From Haloechinothrix alba (GTDB lineage: Bacteria > Actinomycetota > Actinomycetes > Mycobacteriales > Pseudonocardiaceae): a stretch of 39,512 nucleotides of DNA. Of the stretch, positions 1-7,425 are shown one piece after another. A program made the translations under genes and the position numbers. The stretch's first letter is position 1; every line of letters begins with the position of its first letter. The notes below the pieces were generated by a model, which worked only from the letters and a program-made list of their open reading frames with translations, did not search any database and was not told where the DNA came from. The stretch spans positions 1-39,512 of the forward strand of contig NZ_FZNW01000025.1 of the NCBI RefSeq assembly GCF_900188115.1. The letters run 5' to 3'.

Positions 1-1290
1 GTGGTCGCGCTCGAGGTTGTCCAGCACGCTGTTCAGGTCGCCCGGCACCTGCGCGACATCGGCCTGCTCCTCGGGCGGCAGCTCGTAGAGGTCCTTGTCG
101 ATCGGCTCCGGCGGCTCGATCTTGTTGCGCACACCGTCGATACCGGCCATCAGCATCGCGGCGAAGGCCAGGTACGGGTTACCGGAGGAGTCCGGGCAGC
201 GGAACTCGATGCGCTTGGCCTTCGGGCTGTCGCCGGTGATCGGGATGCGCACGCATGCCGAGCGGTTACGCTGCGAGTACACCAGGCTGACCGGGGCCTC
301 GAAGCCCGGCACCAGGCGGCGGTAGGAGTTGATCGTCGGGTTGGTGAACGCCAGCAGGCTCGGGGCATGCGTGAGGATGCCGCCGATGTAGTGGCGCGCC
401 GTGTCGGACAGGCCCGCGTAGCCGGACTCGTCGTGGAACAGCGGCACGCCGTCCTTCCACAGGGACTGGTGGCAGTGCATGCCGGAGCCGTTGTCACCGA
501 AGAGCGGCTTCGGCATGAAGGTGGCCGACTTGCCTTCCTCCCATGCCGTGTTCTTCACGATGTACTTGAACAGCTGCAGGTCGTCGCCGGCGTGCAGCAG
601 GGTGTTGAACTTGTAGTTGATCTCGGCCTGGCCCGCGGTACCGACCTCGTGGTGCGCGCGCTCGACGGTGAGGCCGGCCTCCTCGAGCTTGAGGCTGATC
701 TTGTCACGCAGGTCCGCGTAGTGGTCGACCGGCGGGACGGGGAAGTAACCACCCTTGAAGCGGGTCTTGTAACCGCGGTTGCCGCCTTCCTCGTCACGGC
801 CGGTGTTCCACCAGCCCTCGATCGAGTCGATCTCGTGGAACGACGCGTTCTCCGAGTGGGAGAAGCGCACCGAGTCGAAGACGTAGAACTCGGCCTCCGG
901 GCCGAAGAACGCGAGGTCGGCGATGCCGGACTCGGCGATGTAGTCCTCGGCCTTCTTCGCGATGTTGCGCGGGTCACGGCTGTAGGGCTCGCGCGTGAAC
1001 GGGTCGTGCACGAAGAAGTTCATCATCAGCGTCTTCTCCGTGCGGAACGGGTCGAGGCGCGCGGTGTACGGGTCGGGCAGCAGCAGCATGTCCGACTCGT
1101 GGATCTCCTGGAACCCGCGCACCGACGAGCCGTCGAAGGCGAGGCCGTTGGTGAAGGTCTCGTTGTCGAAGGAGGAGGCAGGCACGGTGAAGTGCTGCAT
1201 GACGCCGGGCAGGTCACAGAACCGGACGTCGATGAACTTCACTCCCTCGTCGGAGATGAAGCTCAGGAGGTCTTCTGGGGACTTGAACAC
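1..1290 (-). CDS. glnA: Glutamine synthetase type I, partial (3' end beyond window)
   Basis: Makes glutamine from glutamate, ammonia and ATP in the cytoplasm; the central ammonium-assimilation enzyme. 430 codons are visible; the family is usually about 474-478 residues, so roughly the last 45 are missing at the window edge. The N-terminus ([19 protein letters not shown]), the NRSACVRIP region and the adenylylation loop DLYELPPEE are all readable. The Tyr of that loop is residue 402 (bases 85-87), so this is the GlnE-adenylylated class. The GTG start at 1290 is chosen because AAGGAGCG lies 7-14 bases upstream and no earlier in-frame start fits the family. A four-part GlnR box lies about 115 bases upstream. 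The neighbouring RDD and DUF4191 genes are also next to glnA1 in M. tuberculosis (Rv2219A, Rv2219). Identification is very secure. Confidence 0.98.
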   Translation of the reverse strand, partial: MFKSPEDLLSFISDEGVKFIDVRFCDLPGVMQHFTVPASSFDNETFTNGLAFDGSSVRGFQEIHESDMLLLPDPYTARLDPFRTEKTLMMNFFVHDPFTREPYSRDPRNIAKKAEDYIAESGIADLAFFGPEAEFYVFDSVRFSHSENASFHEIDSIEGWWNTGRDEEGGNRGYKTRFKGGYFPVPPVDHYADLRDKISLKLEEAGLTVERAHHEVGTAGQAEINYKFNTLLHAGDDLQLFKYIVKNTAWEEGKSATFMPKPLFGDNGSGMHCHQSLWKDGVPLFHDESGYAGLSDTARHYIGGILTHAPSLLAFTNPTINSYRRLVPGFEAPVSLVYSQRNRSACVRIPITGDSPKAKRIEFRCPDSSGNPYLAFAAMLMAGIDGVRNKIEPPEPIDKDLYELPPEEQADVAQVPGDLNSVLDNLERDH

Positions 1291-1403
1291 GCTTGTTCGC
1301 TCCTTAAGTCTTGCTGTGCACGTGTGGCCGACTGCGGCGGTCCGACCGGCGGGCGCTTGCACCCCGCGTGTGCCTATCTGGGTACTGACGCTAAGCGGGC
1401 GGT

Positions 1404-1441
1404 GTTGCCCCACCGTCACTCGTATGTTTCGCCGGTGTTAA
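1404..1441 (-). promoter_or_regulatory. GlnR-type operator upstream of glnA
   Basis: On the minus strand four 5-mers follow at exact 11-base spacing: TTAAC, six bases, GAAAC, six bases, GTGAC, six bases, GCAAC. The actinobacterial GlnR consensus is GTnAC-n6-GAAAC-n6-GTnAC-n6-GAAAC, so two of the four blocks are exact and two have one mismatch each. Its position about 115 bases before the glnA start fits control by the nitrogen regulator GlnR. The rest of the 276-base gap (1291-1566) holds the untranslated leader; I could not define a convincing -35/-10 pair. Confidence 0.8.
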
Positions 1442-1566
1442 CGATTCGCGGCGGGGTGTCCCTGCTGGGAAATCCATGCTATGCGCTTTGCCACGTTCCG
1501 GCAGCGTCAGCGGTACCGGGTGCGGCTGCCGGAACGCGGCGGCCGGGCACCACTTATGCTGGTTAC

Positions 1567-2070
1567 GTGGCTCGATGGACAGGTACGTGGTTGTCCGGGC
1601 CGGGGACGCTGCCCGGTGCCGCCGACGGCACCGGCCCACGCTGGCCCGGCGAGCGTCTCGGCCTGCCGGAGCGGGGCGTCGGCGCTGTGGCCGGTGGTGG
1701 CAGGCGGGTCGCCGGGCTGCTGCTCGACTGGCTCGCGGCGGGGCTGATCGCCTCGCTGTTCGTGCCGCCTCCGCTCTATGACGTCGCCGCTGCGCAGGCG
1801 CAGACCGTCGGGTACGAGTACCAGGTGGCCGCGGTACTGCTCTGGTTCGTGCTCACGGTCCCGTCCGCTGCGTTGTTCGGGTTCACACCCGGTATGGCCG
1901 CCGCGGGGATCCGGGTGGGCCGGCTGGACGGTGCGAGCAGGGTCGGTGCCTGGCGGGCCGTCGTGCGGTGGGTGCTGACGTTCCTGTTGATCCCCCCGGC
2001 CATCCGCAACGTCGATGGCCGGGGGCTGCACGACCGGACTACCGACACCGTGGTCGTGCGGATGCGCTGA
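1567..2070 (+). CDS. RDD family membrane protein
   Basis: A 167-residue protein with a hydrophilic, Gly/Pro-rich N-terminus of about 45 residues followed by an RDD domain. Hydrophobic segments lie at about 48-66, 86-106 and 130-146. The name-giving Arg/Asp residues appear as R47 and D54 at the first helix and in GRGLHDR near residue 151. The domain is thought to have a transport or membrane-organising role, but the function of this branch is unknown. The GTG at 1567 is chosen because TATGCT at 1555-1560 is a good -10 box placed so that transcription would start at the start codon (leaderless). The gene is divergent from glnA, as Rv2219A is near glnA1 in mycobacteria. Its stop codon lies inside the inverted repeat at 2064-2116. 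Confidence 0.85.
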   Translation: MARWTGTWLSGPGTLPGAADGTGPRWPGERLGLPERGVGAVAGGGRRVAGLLLDWLAAGLIASLFVPPPLYDVAAAQAQTVGYEYQVAAVLLWFVLTVPSAALFGFTPGMAAAGIRVGRLDGASRVGAWRAVVRWVLTFLLIPPAIRNVDGRGLHDRTTDTVVVRMR

Positions 2071-2116
2071 ATGACGCTTTCAGCGCGCCTCGTGGGCTGG
2101 AAGCGTCATTCAGCGC
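2064..2116. repeat. Dispersed intergenic inverted repeat, copy A
   Basis: Perfect 16-bp arms, GCGCTGAATGACGCTT at 2064-2079 and its complement at 2101-2116, around a 21-base loop. The left arm contains the last codon and stop of the RDD gene and the right arm ends three bases before the DUF4191 stop, so it fills the space between two convergent genes. The right side (GGAAGCGTCATTCAGCGCACC) recurs almost exactly at 29200-29222, in a completely unrelated place. As RNA it would form a strong hairpin on either strand and could act as a bidirectional terminator, though it has no T-tract. Confidence 0.85.
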
Positions 2117-2118
2117 AC

Positions 2119-2847
2119 CTACTTGCGGCGCATCGTGCGTTGGACGTTGCGCATCTTCGCGCCTGCGGGCTGCGGGCCCTTCGGCATCGCGGCGCGGTTG
2201 TTACCCAGGGCCGCGAGCTTGGCCTCGAGGGCATCCACCTGCTTGCCCTTCAGGTTCCGTGGCAGCTTCATCAGGCGGCGCTGCAGCTTGCGCAGCGGCA
2301 CCTGACCCTCGTCGTTGCCGATGACGAAGTCGTAGATGGGCACGTCACCGACGAGGCGGGAGATGCGCTTCTTCTCCTGCGCGAGCAGGTTCTTCACCCG
2401 GTGCGGCGAGCCTTCGGCGACGAGGATGACCCCCGGCCCGCCGAGGACACGGTGCACGGCATCGAGCTGGGTGGTGGCGGCGACCGTGTGGGTGACGCGC
2501 CACTTGCCGCGCAGGTTGTCCAGGGCCCATGCCGCCGCGCCCGGTTGGCCGTCGGCCTTGGCGTACACCGTGCGTTGCACGCGGCGGCCGAACACGATCA
2601 TGGCGGCCATCACGCCGGTGAGTATGCCGAGTGGCAACATCAACCAGGGCATGCCGGTGAGGAAGCCGAGCCCGGCGACGACACCGCCCACGACCAGGAA
2701 CGCTCCGAGCATCCACGGGATGAGCGCCTTGTCCTCCTTGCGCTGCATCGTGAACGCCTGGATGATCTGGCTGAACTTCTGCTTGCGCGCCGCTCGCTTC
2801 GCGCTCCTGGCTTGCTTCTTCGCTGCTTTGTCCTGACCGGCCGCCAT
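2119..2847 (-). CDS. DUF4191 domain membrane protein
   Basis: A 242-residue protein of the DUF4191 family (Rv2219 in M. tuberculosis). The N-terminus is strongly basic (KAAKKQARSAKRAARKQK), followed by two transmembrane segments at about 43-63 and 67-88 with a short turn, then a cytoplasmic basic C-terminal region ending in RNVQRTMRRK. The function is unknown. The ATG at 2847 begins MAAGQDK, typical of the family; an upstream in-frame extension is Arg/Pro-rich and looks non-coding. Conserved gene order with the RDD protein and glnA supports it. In mycobacteria lipA and lipB follow, but here uvrD2 does, so the synteny breaks at this point. Confidence 0.9.
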   Translation of the reverse strand: MAAGQDKAAKKQARSAKRAARKQKFSQIIQAFTMQRKEDKALIPWMLGAFLVVGGVVAGLGFLTGMPWLMLPLGILTGVMAAMIVFGRRVQRTVYAKADGQPGAAAWALDNLRGKWRVTHTVAATTQLDAVHRVLGGPGVILVAEGSPHRVKNLLAQEKKRISRLVGDVPIYDFVIGNDEGQVPLRKLQRRLMKLPRNLKGKQVDALEAKLAALGNNRAAMPKGPQPAGAKMRNVQRTMRRK

Positions 2848-3059
2848 GCAACCCAGGATACGGCGACCGGTGGGCCTCATCGGCTGTCGGGGTGCTTTGG
2901 GAGGATGTGCTGGCGCGCAGGCGAACGCTGGTCGCGGGCGCGGCCCGCCCCGACTCGATCGTCGGGCCACACCGTGCTCACGGAGCGCGCTGAGGCGACC
3001 ACGGCGCGGCGACCACGACGCCGCGCGAGACGGCGACAAGCACACGAGGGTGGAGCGGC

Positions 3060-5192
3060 GTGAACGACCGGGACGGTGACGGCGGCCCGCTGAGCGGGCT
3101 CGACCCCGAGCAGCGGGCGGCTGCGACCGCGCCTCGGGGTCCGGTGTGCGTGCTGGCGGGTGCCGGTACGGGTAAGACACGTACGATCACGCACCGGATC
3201 GCCTATCTCGTCCGGCAGGGCCATGTCAGCGCGGGCCAGGTGCTTGCCGTGACCTTCACCGCGCGCGCGGCGGGGGAGCTGCGCAACCGGCTCCGGCATC
3301 TCGGTGTCGAGGGCGCGCAGGCGCGGACCTTCCACGCGGCGGCGCTGAAGCAGCTGCGCTACTTCTGGCCCCGGGTGGTCGGCGAGGAGCCGTGGGAGCT
3401 GCTTGACGGCAAGCTGAAGCTGGTCGGGCAGGCGGCACACCGGGTCGGGGTGTCCACCGAGCGCGACGTGCTTCGCGATGTGGCCTCGGAGATCGAGTGG
3501 TCGAAGGCATCACTGGTCGGGGTGGAGGACTACGCGGCTGTGACGGCCCGGCTGCGCAGGGACCTTCCGGCGCCCGCTGCCAAGATCGGCGAGGTGTACG
3601 CGGCCTACGAGGAGTTGAAGAGCAGCAGGCGGTTGCTCGACTTCGACGACCTCCTGCTGCACACCACGGCAGCGATCGAGCAGCACAGGTCGGTTGCCGA
3701 GGAGTTCCGGCAGCGATACCGGTGCTTCGTCGTCGACGAGTACCAGGACGTGACGCCCCTCCAGCAGCGCCTGCTCGAGGCATGGCTCGGTGGCCGTGAC
3801 GACATCACCGTGGTCGGTGATGCCAACCAGACCATCTACTCCTTCGGTGGTGCCTCGCCGCAGCCGCTGCTCGAGTTCACGCGCAGGTACCCGGATGCCA
3901 CGGTCGTGCGGCTCGAGCGTGACTACCGCTCGACACCCCAGGTGGTGTCGCTGGCCAACAGCGTGATCGCCGGGGCGCGGGCGCGCCCGGCCGCGGCACG
4001 GCTGCGGTTGGTCGGGCAGCGACAGGCCGGACCGGAACCGGTGTTCAACGAGTTCGACGACGAGCCCGCGGAGGCCGATGCGGTCGCGCGCCGGATCCGC
4101 GAGCTGGTCGACAGTGGTGTACCCGCCAGCGAGATCGCTGTACTGTACCGCGTCAATGCCCAGTCGGAGTCCTACGAGCGGGCGCTGGCCGAAGTCACGG
4201 TGCCGTACGTGATCCGTGGGGGCGAGAGGTTCTTCTCGCGGCGCGAGGTGCGTGCGGCGTTGACGGCGCTACGGTCTGCCGCGGGCGAGGGCCCCGAGCA
4301 CTCTGCCGATGCCGGCGCGCCCGCCGACGTGGCCGGCGCGGTGCGTGCCGTCCTCGAGCCGCTCGGGCTGACCACCGAACCCCCGCAGGGCGCCACAGCC
4401 AGGGAACGGTGGGACGCGCTGGCCGCGCTCGCCGAGCTCGCGAGGGACTTCGCAGCCTCGGCGAGCGAGCCGTCGCTCGGTGGATTCGTCGCCGAGCTGG
4501 AGCACCGGGCCTCGGCGCAGCACCCGCCGACCGTCGAGGGCGTCACGCTCACCTCGCTGCACGCGGCCAAGGGACTGGAATGGGACGCCGTGTTCCTCGT
4601 GGGGCTGACCGACGGCACGATGCCCATCCAGCACGCCGAGGGCTCCGACTCGGCGATCGAGGAGGAACGTCGCCTGCTCTATGTAGGGCTCACCCGTGCG
4701 CGCGAGCATCTGTGGCTGTCGTGGTCGCTTGCACGGAACCCTGGAGGGCGGCGCAGCAGGCGGCGCAGCCGGTTCCTGCGCGGTGTCGCGCCCGATGATC
4801 AGCCCGGTCCCGGGGCCGACGGCCGTACCAGGGGCAAGAAGGGGCGCGCGAAAGCGGGCTGCCGGGTCTGTGGTTCGCGACTGGCCGAGCCTGCCGAGGT
4901 ATCGGCAGGTAGGTGTGCGCAATGTCCATCCGATGTGGATGAAGAGTTGCTCGCGCGGTTGAAGGAGTGGCGCGGCAGGCGCGCACGGGAGCTGAGCGTG
5001 CCCGCCTATGTGGTCTTCACCGACGCCACGCTGGTCGCGATAGCCGAGCAACGCCCGGCCGACGACCGCGGTCTCGTGGCGATCCCCGGGATCGGCGCGA
5101 CCAAGCTCGAGCGGTTCGGGGCCGACGTTCTCGAACTGGTGCGTGGCGACGGTGCATCCGCCGCATCCGCCTCCTCGGCCGCGCACGACTGA
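3060..5192 (+). CDS. uvrD2: ATP-dependent DNA helicase UvrD2 (SF1A, with HRDC domain)
   Basis: A 3'-5' SF1 helicase for DNA repair and replication-fork maintenance, 710 residues, the size of mycobacterial UvrD2. Walker A is AGAGTGKT at 33-40, the DEYQD motif II at 226-230, the [10 protein letters not shown] motif III near 253, and [11 protein letters not shown] is motif VI. The C-terminal part has the family's four-cysteine element (C601, C604, C619, C622), a probable zinc site, followed by an HRDC-like domain at about 630-694 ([12 protein letters not shown] and [13 protein letters not shown]). The GTG at 3060 follows a GGAGCG ribosome site. It sits immediately upstream of whiB7, the same neighbourhood as Rv3198c and whiB7. 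All core motifs appear intact. Confidence 0.96.
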   Translation: MNDRDGDGGPLSGLDPEQRAAATAPRGPVCVLAGAGTGKTRTITHRIAYLVRQGHVSAGQVLAVTFTARAAGELRNRLRHLGVEGAQARTFHAAALKQLRYFWPRVVGEEPWELLDGKLKLVGQAAHRVGVSTERDVLRDVASEIEWSKASLVGVEDYAAVTARLRRDLPAPAAKIGEVYAAYEELKSSRRLLDFDDLLLHTTAAIEQHRSVAEEFRQRYRCFVVDEYQDVTPLQQRLLEAWLGGRDDITVVGDANQTIYSFGGASPQPLLEFTRRYPDATVVRLERDYRSTPQVVSLANSVIAGARARPAAARLRLVGQRQAGPEPVFNEFDDEPAEADAVARRIRELVDSGVPASEIAVLYRVNAQSESYERALAEVTVPYVIRGGERFFSRREVRAALTALRSAAGEGPEHSADAGAPADVAGAVRAVLEPLGLTTEPPQGATARERWDALAALAELARDFAASASEPSLGGFVAELEHRASAQHPPTVEGVTLTSLHAAKGLEWDAVFLVGLTDGTMPIQHAEGSDSAIEEERRLLYVGLTRAREHLWLSWSLARNPGGRRSRRRSRFLRGVAPDDQPGPGADGRTRGKKGRAKAGCRVCGSRLAEPAEVSAGRCAQCPSDVDEELLARLKEWRGRRARELSVPAYVVFTDATLVAIAEQRPADDRGLVAIPGIGATKLERFGADVLELVRGDGASAASASSAAHD

Positions 5193-5229
5193 TCGCTCGA
5201 GGAAGACATCCCGCGGACCCCGGATCCGG

Positions 5230-5267
5230 AAAATAGGTTGCCGCCGCCCACCTGCCCCGGATAACCT
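5230..5267 (+). promoter_or_regulatory. Putative WhiB7-type promoter for the whiB7 transcript
   Basis: TTGCCG at 5238-5243 (-35) and TAACCT at 5262-5267 (-10) are 18 bases apart. The AT-rich run AAAATA (5230-5235) ends two bases before the -35 box. WhiB7 is known to activate its own and other promoters that carry an AT-rich patch just upstream of the -35 element, bound by its AT-hook. Transcription would begin near 5274, giving a leader of about 500 bases. The motif match is clear; start site and regulation are inferred. Confidence 0.6.
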
Positions 5268-5391
5268 GCGGTTGTCGGGTTGAACGCCCGTACGACAAGA
5301 TCGCTCTGCGGTTGGCGCGTGTGCCGGGAACGGCTGGGGTGCCGACCGGCGGGCAGTCGCCACGAGTGAGATGACGAGGAGGTGATACGCG

Positions 5392-5643
5392 ATGAGGTTG
5401 CCCTTCGGCCCGCGTATCACCGGCCACATGCGTTCCACGATCCGTCGTGGGCCTGTTGGCGCGCCCGTCGCTGGGGAAAGCATCGCGCTCGTGCGTGTGC
5501 TTGATCGACTCCGCGGCCGCGCCGCTGGGGAGCATGTCGCGGCGGCGCCGGTCGTCGCCGCGGGTGACGTGTTCAAGCGTAACCAGCGAGGCCGAGTTGG
5601 CGTGACGGAAGTTCCGTTGTCCGTGAATGAGCGATGTCCCTGA
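5392..5643 (+). CDS. Leader peptide (uORF) of the whiB7 attenuator
   Basis: A possible 83-codon upstream reading frame in the whiB7 leader, beginning MRLPFGPRITGH and ending NERCP. It has a strong ribosome site (GAGGAGGTGA, 5376-5385) before the ATG at 5392. In actinobacteria whiB7/wblC is controlled by an upstream reading frame: translation inhibitors stall or slow the ribosome and prevent the leader from folding into a terminator. Here the stop codon (5641-5643) lies inside the left arm of the hairpin 5638-5659, directly before the terminator. A shorter frame MTRR (ATG 5371, stop 5383-5385) overlaps the same ribosome site and could tune it. The peptide itself probably has no function apart from being translated. 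Confidence 0.55.
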   Translation: MRLPFGPRITGHMRSTIRRGPVGAPVAGESIALVRVLDRLRGRAAGEHVAAAPVVAAGDVFKRNQRGRVGVTEVPLSVNERCP

Positions 5644-5659
5644 CAGAGACCAGTCAGGG
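5638..5659 (+). promoter_or_regulatory. Leader hairpin overlapping the uORF stop codon
   Basis: CCCTGAC (5638-5644) pairs perfectly with GTCAGGG (5653-5659) around an eight-base loop. The uORF stop TGA occupies 5641-5643, inside the left arm, so a terminating ribosome would hold this hairpin open. It lies 11 bases before the attenuator stem. A second small dyad, ACGGA/TCCGT, lies upstream at about 5604-5616. These are the expected pieces of a translation-coupled switch; the alternative pairings are not proven here. Confidence 0.55.
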
Positions 5660-5670
5660 TGCAGGCTCAC

Positions 5671-5708
5671 AAAGGCCGCGGAACCGTCACACGGTCCGCG
5701 GCCTTTTT
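5671..5708 (+). terminator. Intrinsic terminator (attenuator) in the whiB7 leader
   Basis: AAAGGCCGCGG plus ACCGT (5671-5687, with one bulged A) pairs with ACGGT plus CCGCGGCCTTT (5691-5706) around a three-base CAC loop, giving 16 base pairs. The paired T run and two more T residues make a run of five T ending at 5708. It lies 70 bases before the whiB7 start, well inside its transcript, so it is best read as a regulated premature terminator. It is the only classical T-tract terminator I saw in the window. Confidence 0.9.
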
Positions 5709-5777
5709 GCTGTTCGCAGGCCGGAGTCAGCAGCAATCGCCAGCAACTTCCTGACAAGGATTAAGGAGAAAGCAGCC

Positions 5778-6098
5778 ATGTCATCGGCACCCGCATTCGC
5801 CCCGTCAGGGGCGTTCGCGATACCCGAGGAACTGGCCGACGAGTGCACGTTGCCGTGCCGAACGGGGGATCCGGACCTGTGGTTCGCCGAGTCGCCGTCC
5901 GTGCTGCAGCAGGCCAAGCAGCTGTGCGCCGGTTGCCCGGTGCGCGAGCCCTGCCTGGCAGGGGCGATCGAACGTCAGGAACCCTGGGGTGTCTGGGGTG
6001 GAGAGATCTTTGATCGTGGGGTCGTGGTCTCGCGCAAGCGGGGTCGTGGTCGGCCTCCCAAGAGCGGCTCCCCGGCTGGACAGGGGACAGCCGCATGA
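5778..6098 (+). CDS. whiB7: WhiB7 transcriptional regulator (Fe-S, AT-hook)
   Basis: Redox-sensitive regulator that activates intrinsic antibiotic-resistance genes with the primary sigma factor. 106 residues. The cluster cysteines are C27, C50, C53 and C59 (C-x22-C-x2-C-x5-C), with an extra C23 before them. The sigma-contacting turn GVWGG is at 71-75 and the AT-hook RGRGRPPK at 88-95, which distinguishes WhiB7 from other WhiB proteins. The ATG at 5778 follows AAGGAGAA. It lies just downstream of uvrD2, as in mycobacteria. Expression is likely controlled by an autoregulated promoter plus the leader attenuator. Confidence 0.97.
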   Translation: MSSAPAFAPSGAFAIPEELADECTLPCRTGDPDLWFAESPSVLQQAKQLCAGCPVREPCLAGAIERQEPWGVWGGEIFDRGVVVSRKRGRGRPPKSGSPAGQGTAA

Positions 6099-6113
6099 GA
6101 GTCGGGAGATCAC

Positions 6114-6377
6114 ATGAACCAGTTGGATGAACAGGCGGCGATGGCCCGATGGCGGGAGCGCGTCGCCGAAGGAGGCATGCTGGAGGCGGCGAGCGGTAAC
6201 CGGCGGGCTCGCAACCGGGAGCGAGCCGTCCGGTTCTGGAACGCGCTCGCGGCGTTCGCCGCTCGGCGTGCCGAGTCCGCACGGCGGGTCGGGGGTGCTC
6301 GGGTATCGGCTCACGCGGCGTCCGGGCACGACATGGCCGTCACGGGCACGGCATACACCCGGGGGCGTGGCCGGTGA
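6114..6377 (+). CDS. Small Arg/Ala-rich hypothetical protein downstream of whiB7
   Basis: An 87-residue protein, unrecognised. It starts 15 bases after the whiB7 stop with a good ribosome site (GGGAG, 5 bases before the ATG), so it is probably co-transcribed with whiB7 and would share its antibiotic-dependent control. Residues 1-60 look helical and amphipathic, rich in Arg, Ala and Glu (RNRERAVRFWNALAAFAARR); no Cys, signal peptide or membrane segment. Its last 67 bases overlap the 3' end of the opposite-strand AbiEi-like gene, unusual for two real genes, so the C-terminus could be spurious. Confidence 0.55.
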   Translation: MNQLDEQAAMARWRERVAEGGMLEAASGNRRARNRERAVRFWNALAAFAARRAESARRVGGARVSAHAASGHDMAVTGTAYTRGRGR

Positions 6378-7285
6378 GCCGCGGCCAGGAACGCCGAGCA
6401 GATCTCGCGCAGGATGTGTGTGCGGCCGGCCGCGTCATGGGCCGCGTGACGTAGCGACGCGGCCGGGGTGCGCACGACAGTCACCCCGGCCGCGCCGAGA
6501 GCGAGGTCGTCCCTCGTCGGGCTGCCGTGCTCGCCGTCGGTGATCAACCAGGCCAGGGCGACCTCGCCCCACCACGCGTGTACGTGGGCGAGCCTGCGGG
6601 TGCCGTGCCCGTACACGGTCACGTTCCACATCGGAAGTGGCAGCGGCGCGTCGCGCAGCACCGCTCGGGCGGGACCGCGCGGGTGCGCCTGCTCGCAGGC
6701 GGCGAGCTCGCGCAGCGCGGTCCGTACGGCGGACGAGCCGCGCTGGTTACCCGCGTCGAGCTCGTAGCGGAGTTGCTCGGGCGTAGCCAGACCGGCGTCG
6801 GTGACCAGGGCGAGGAGCCGGTGCAGCTCGGCGGCCTCCGGTGTGGTCCGCGCCAGGTCGGTCGCGGCACGCGTCGGCGGGGCGAACGGGAGTCCGCCCG
6901 CGACCTGTGGGCGCGGTGGTCGTGAGCTGCGCTCGACGGCGACGAAGCCGGTGGCCACCGGCCGCTTGTCCGGGGGAACGATCAGGCGGACCGGACCGGC
7001 TGCCGGTACGTCGAGGCCGTGGGCGCGCAGCGCGTCGGCGCCGGTGATGACCGCACGCGGCCCACCGATGGCGACGGCGGCACGCAGCCGCTGGCGGCGC
7101 GTCGGCGGGCCGCTACCCAGCAGGATCACGCCGGGTAGCAACCGTAGCCAGGGACCGCCGGGGCGGCAGCGGTACGCGATGGTGCTCTTCGGTACACCCA
7201 GCTCGCGGAGGGTGGCTGTGGTGGCGACTCCGTCGGGGGCGGCCTGCCGGATCGCGCGCCGGCTGGGACACGTGGATCGAACCAT
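6311..7285 (-). CDS. AbiEi-like antitoxin-domain protein, orphan
   Basis: 324 residues. The N-terminus resembles the winged-helix domain of AbiEi-type antitoxins: a short helix-turn-helix (ATTATLRELGVPKSTIAYRCRPGG) followed by WLRLLPGVILLGSG and a second helical part with ITGADALRAHGL. The C-terminal half (LAHVHAWWGEVALAWLITDGE) resembles a restriction-endonuclease-like fold often attached to this domain in actinobacteria. No AbiEii nucleotidyltransferase toxin is nearby, so a toxin-antitoxin role is not supported. The ATG at 7285 gives the typical family N-terminus; a longer version starting further upstream is Arg-rich and unlikely. It separates whiB7 from the ABC1 gene, which are adjacent in M. 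tuberculosis. Confidence 0.75.
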   Translation of the reverse strand: MVRSTCPSRRAIRQAAPDGVATTATLRELGVPKSTIAYRCRPGGPWLRLLPGVILLGSGPPTRRQRLRAAVAIGGPRAVITGADALRAHGLDVPAAGPVRLIVPPDKRPVATGFVAVERSSRPPRPQVAGGLPFAPPTRAATDLARTTPEAAELHRLLALVTDAGLATPEQLRYELDAGNQRGSSAVRTALRELAACEQAHPRGPARAVLRDAPLPLPMWNVTVYGHGTRRLAHVHAWWGEVALAWLITDGEHGSPTRDDLALGAAGVTVVRTPAASLRHAAHDAAGRTHILREICSAFLAAAHRPRPRVYAVPVTAMSCPDAA

Positions 7286-7425
7286 GCGCCGATCGTCGCG
7301 CCGCTCGAGCCCGCGTGGGACGCGTTCGCCGATTCTGTGGACAACTGCGCCGGCCAACGGTGACTCGGTCCAGGTAGCCGCCGCGCTGTGCACACCCCGC
7401 CCGTCGGAGCCCGGCTCGCACCGAG

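Noticed and set aside
1-1566. Plus-strand open frame running through glnA into the RDD gene
   Set aside because: It is the antisense of glnA; only the part from 1567 matches the RDD family.
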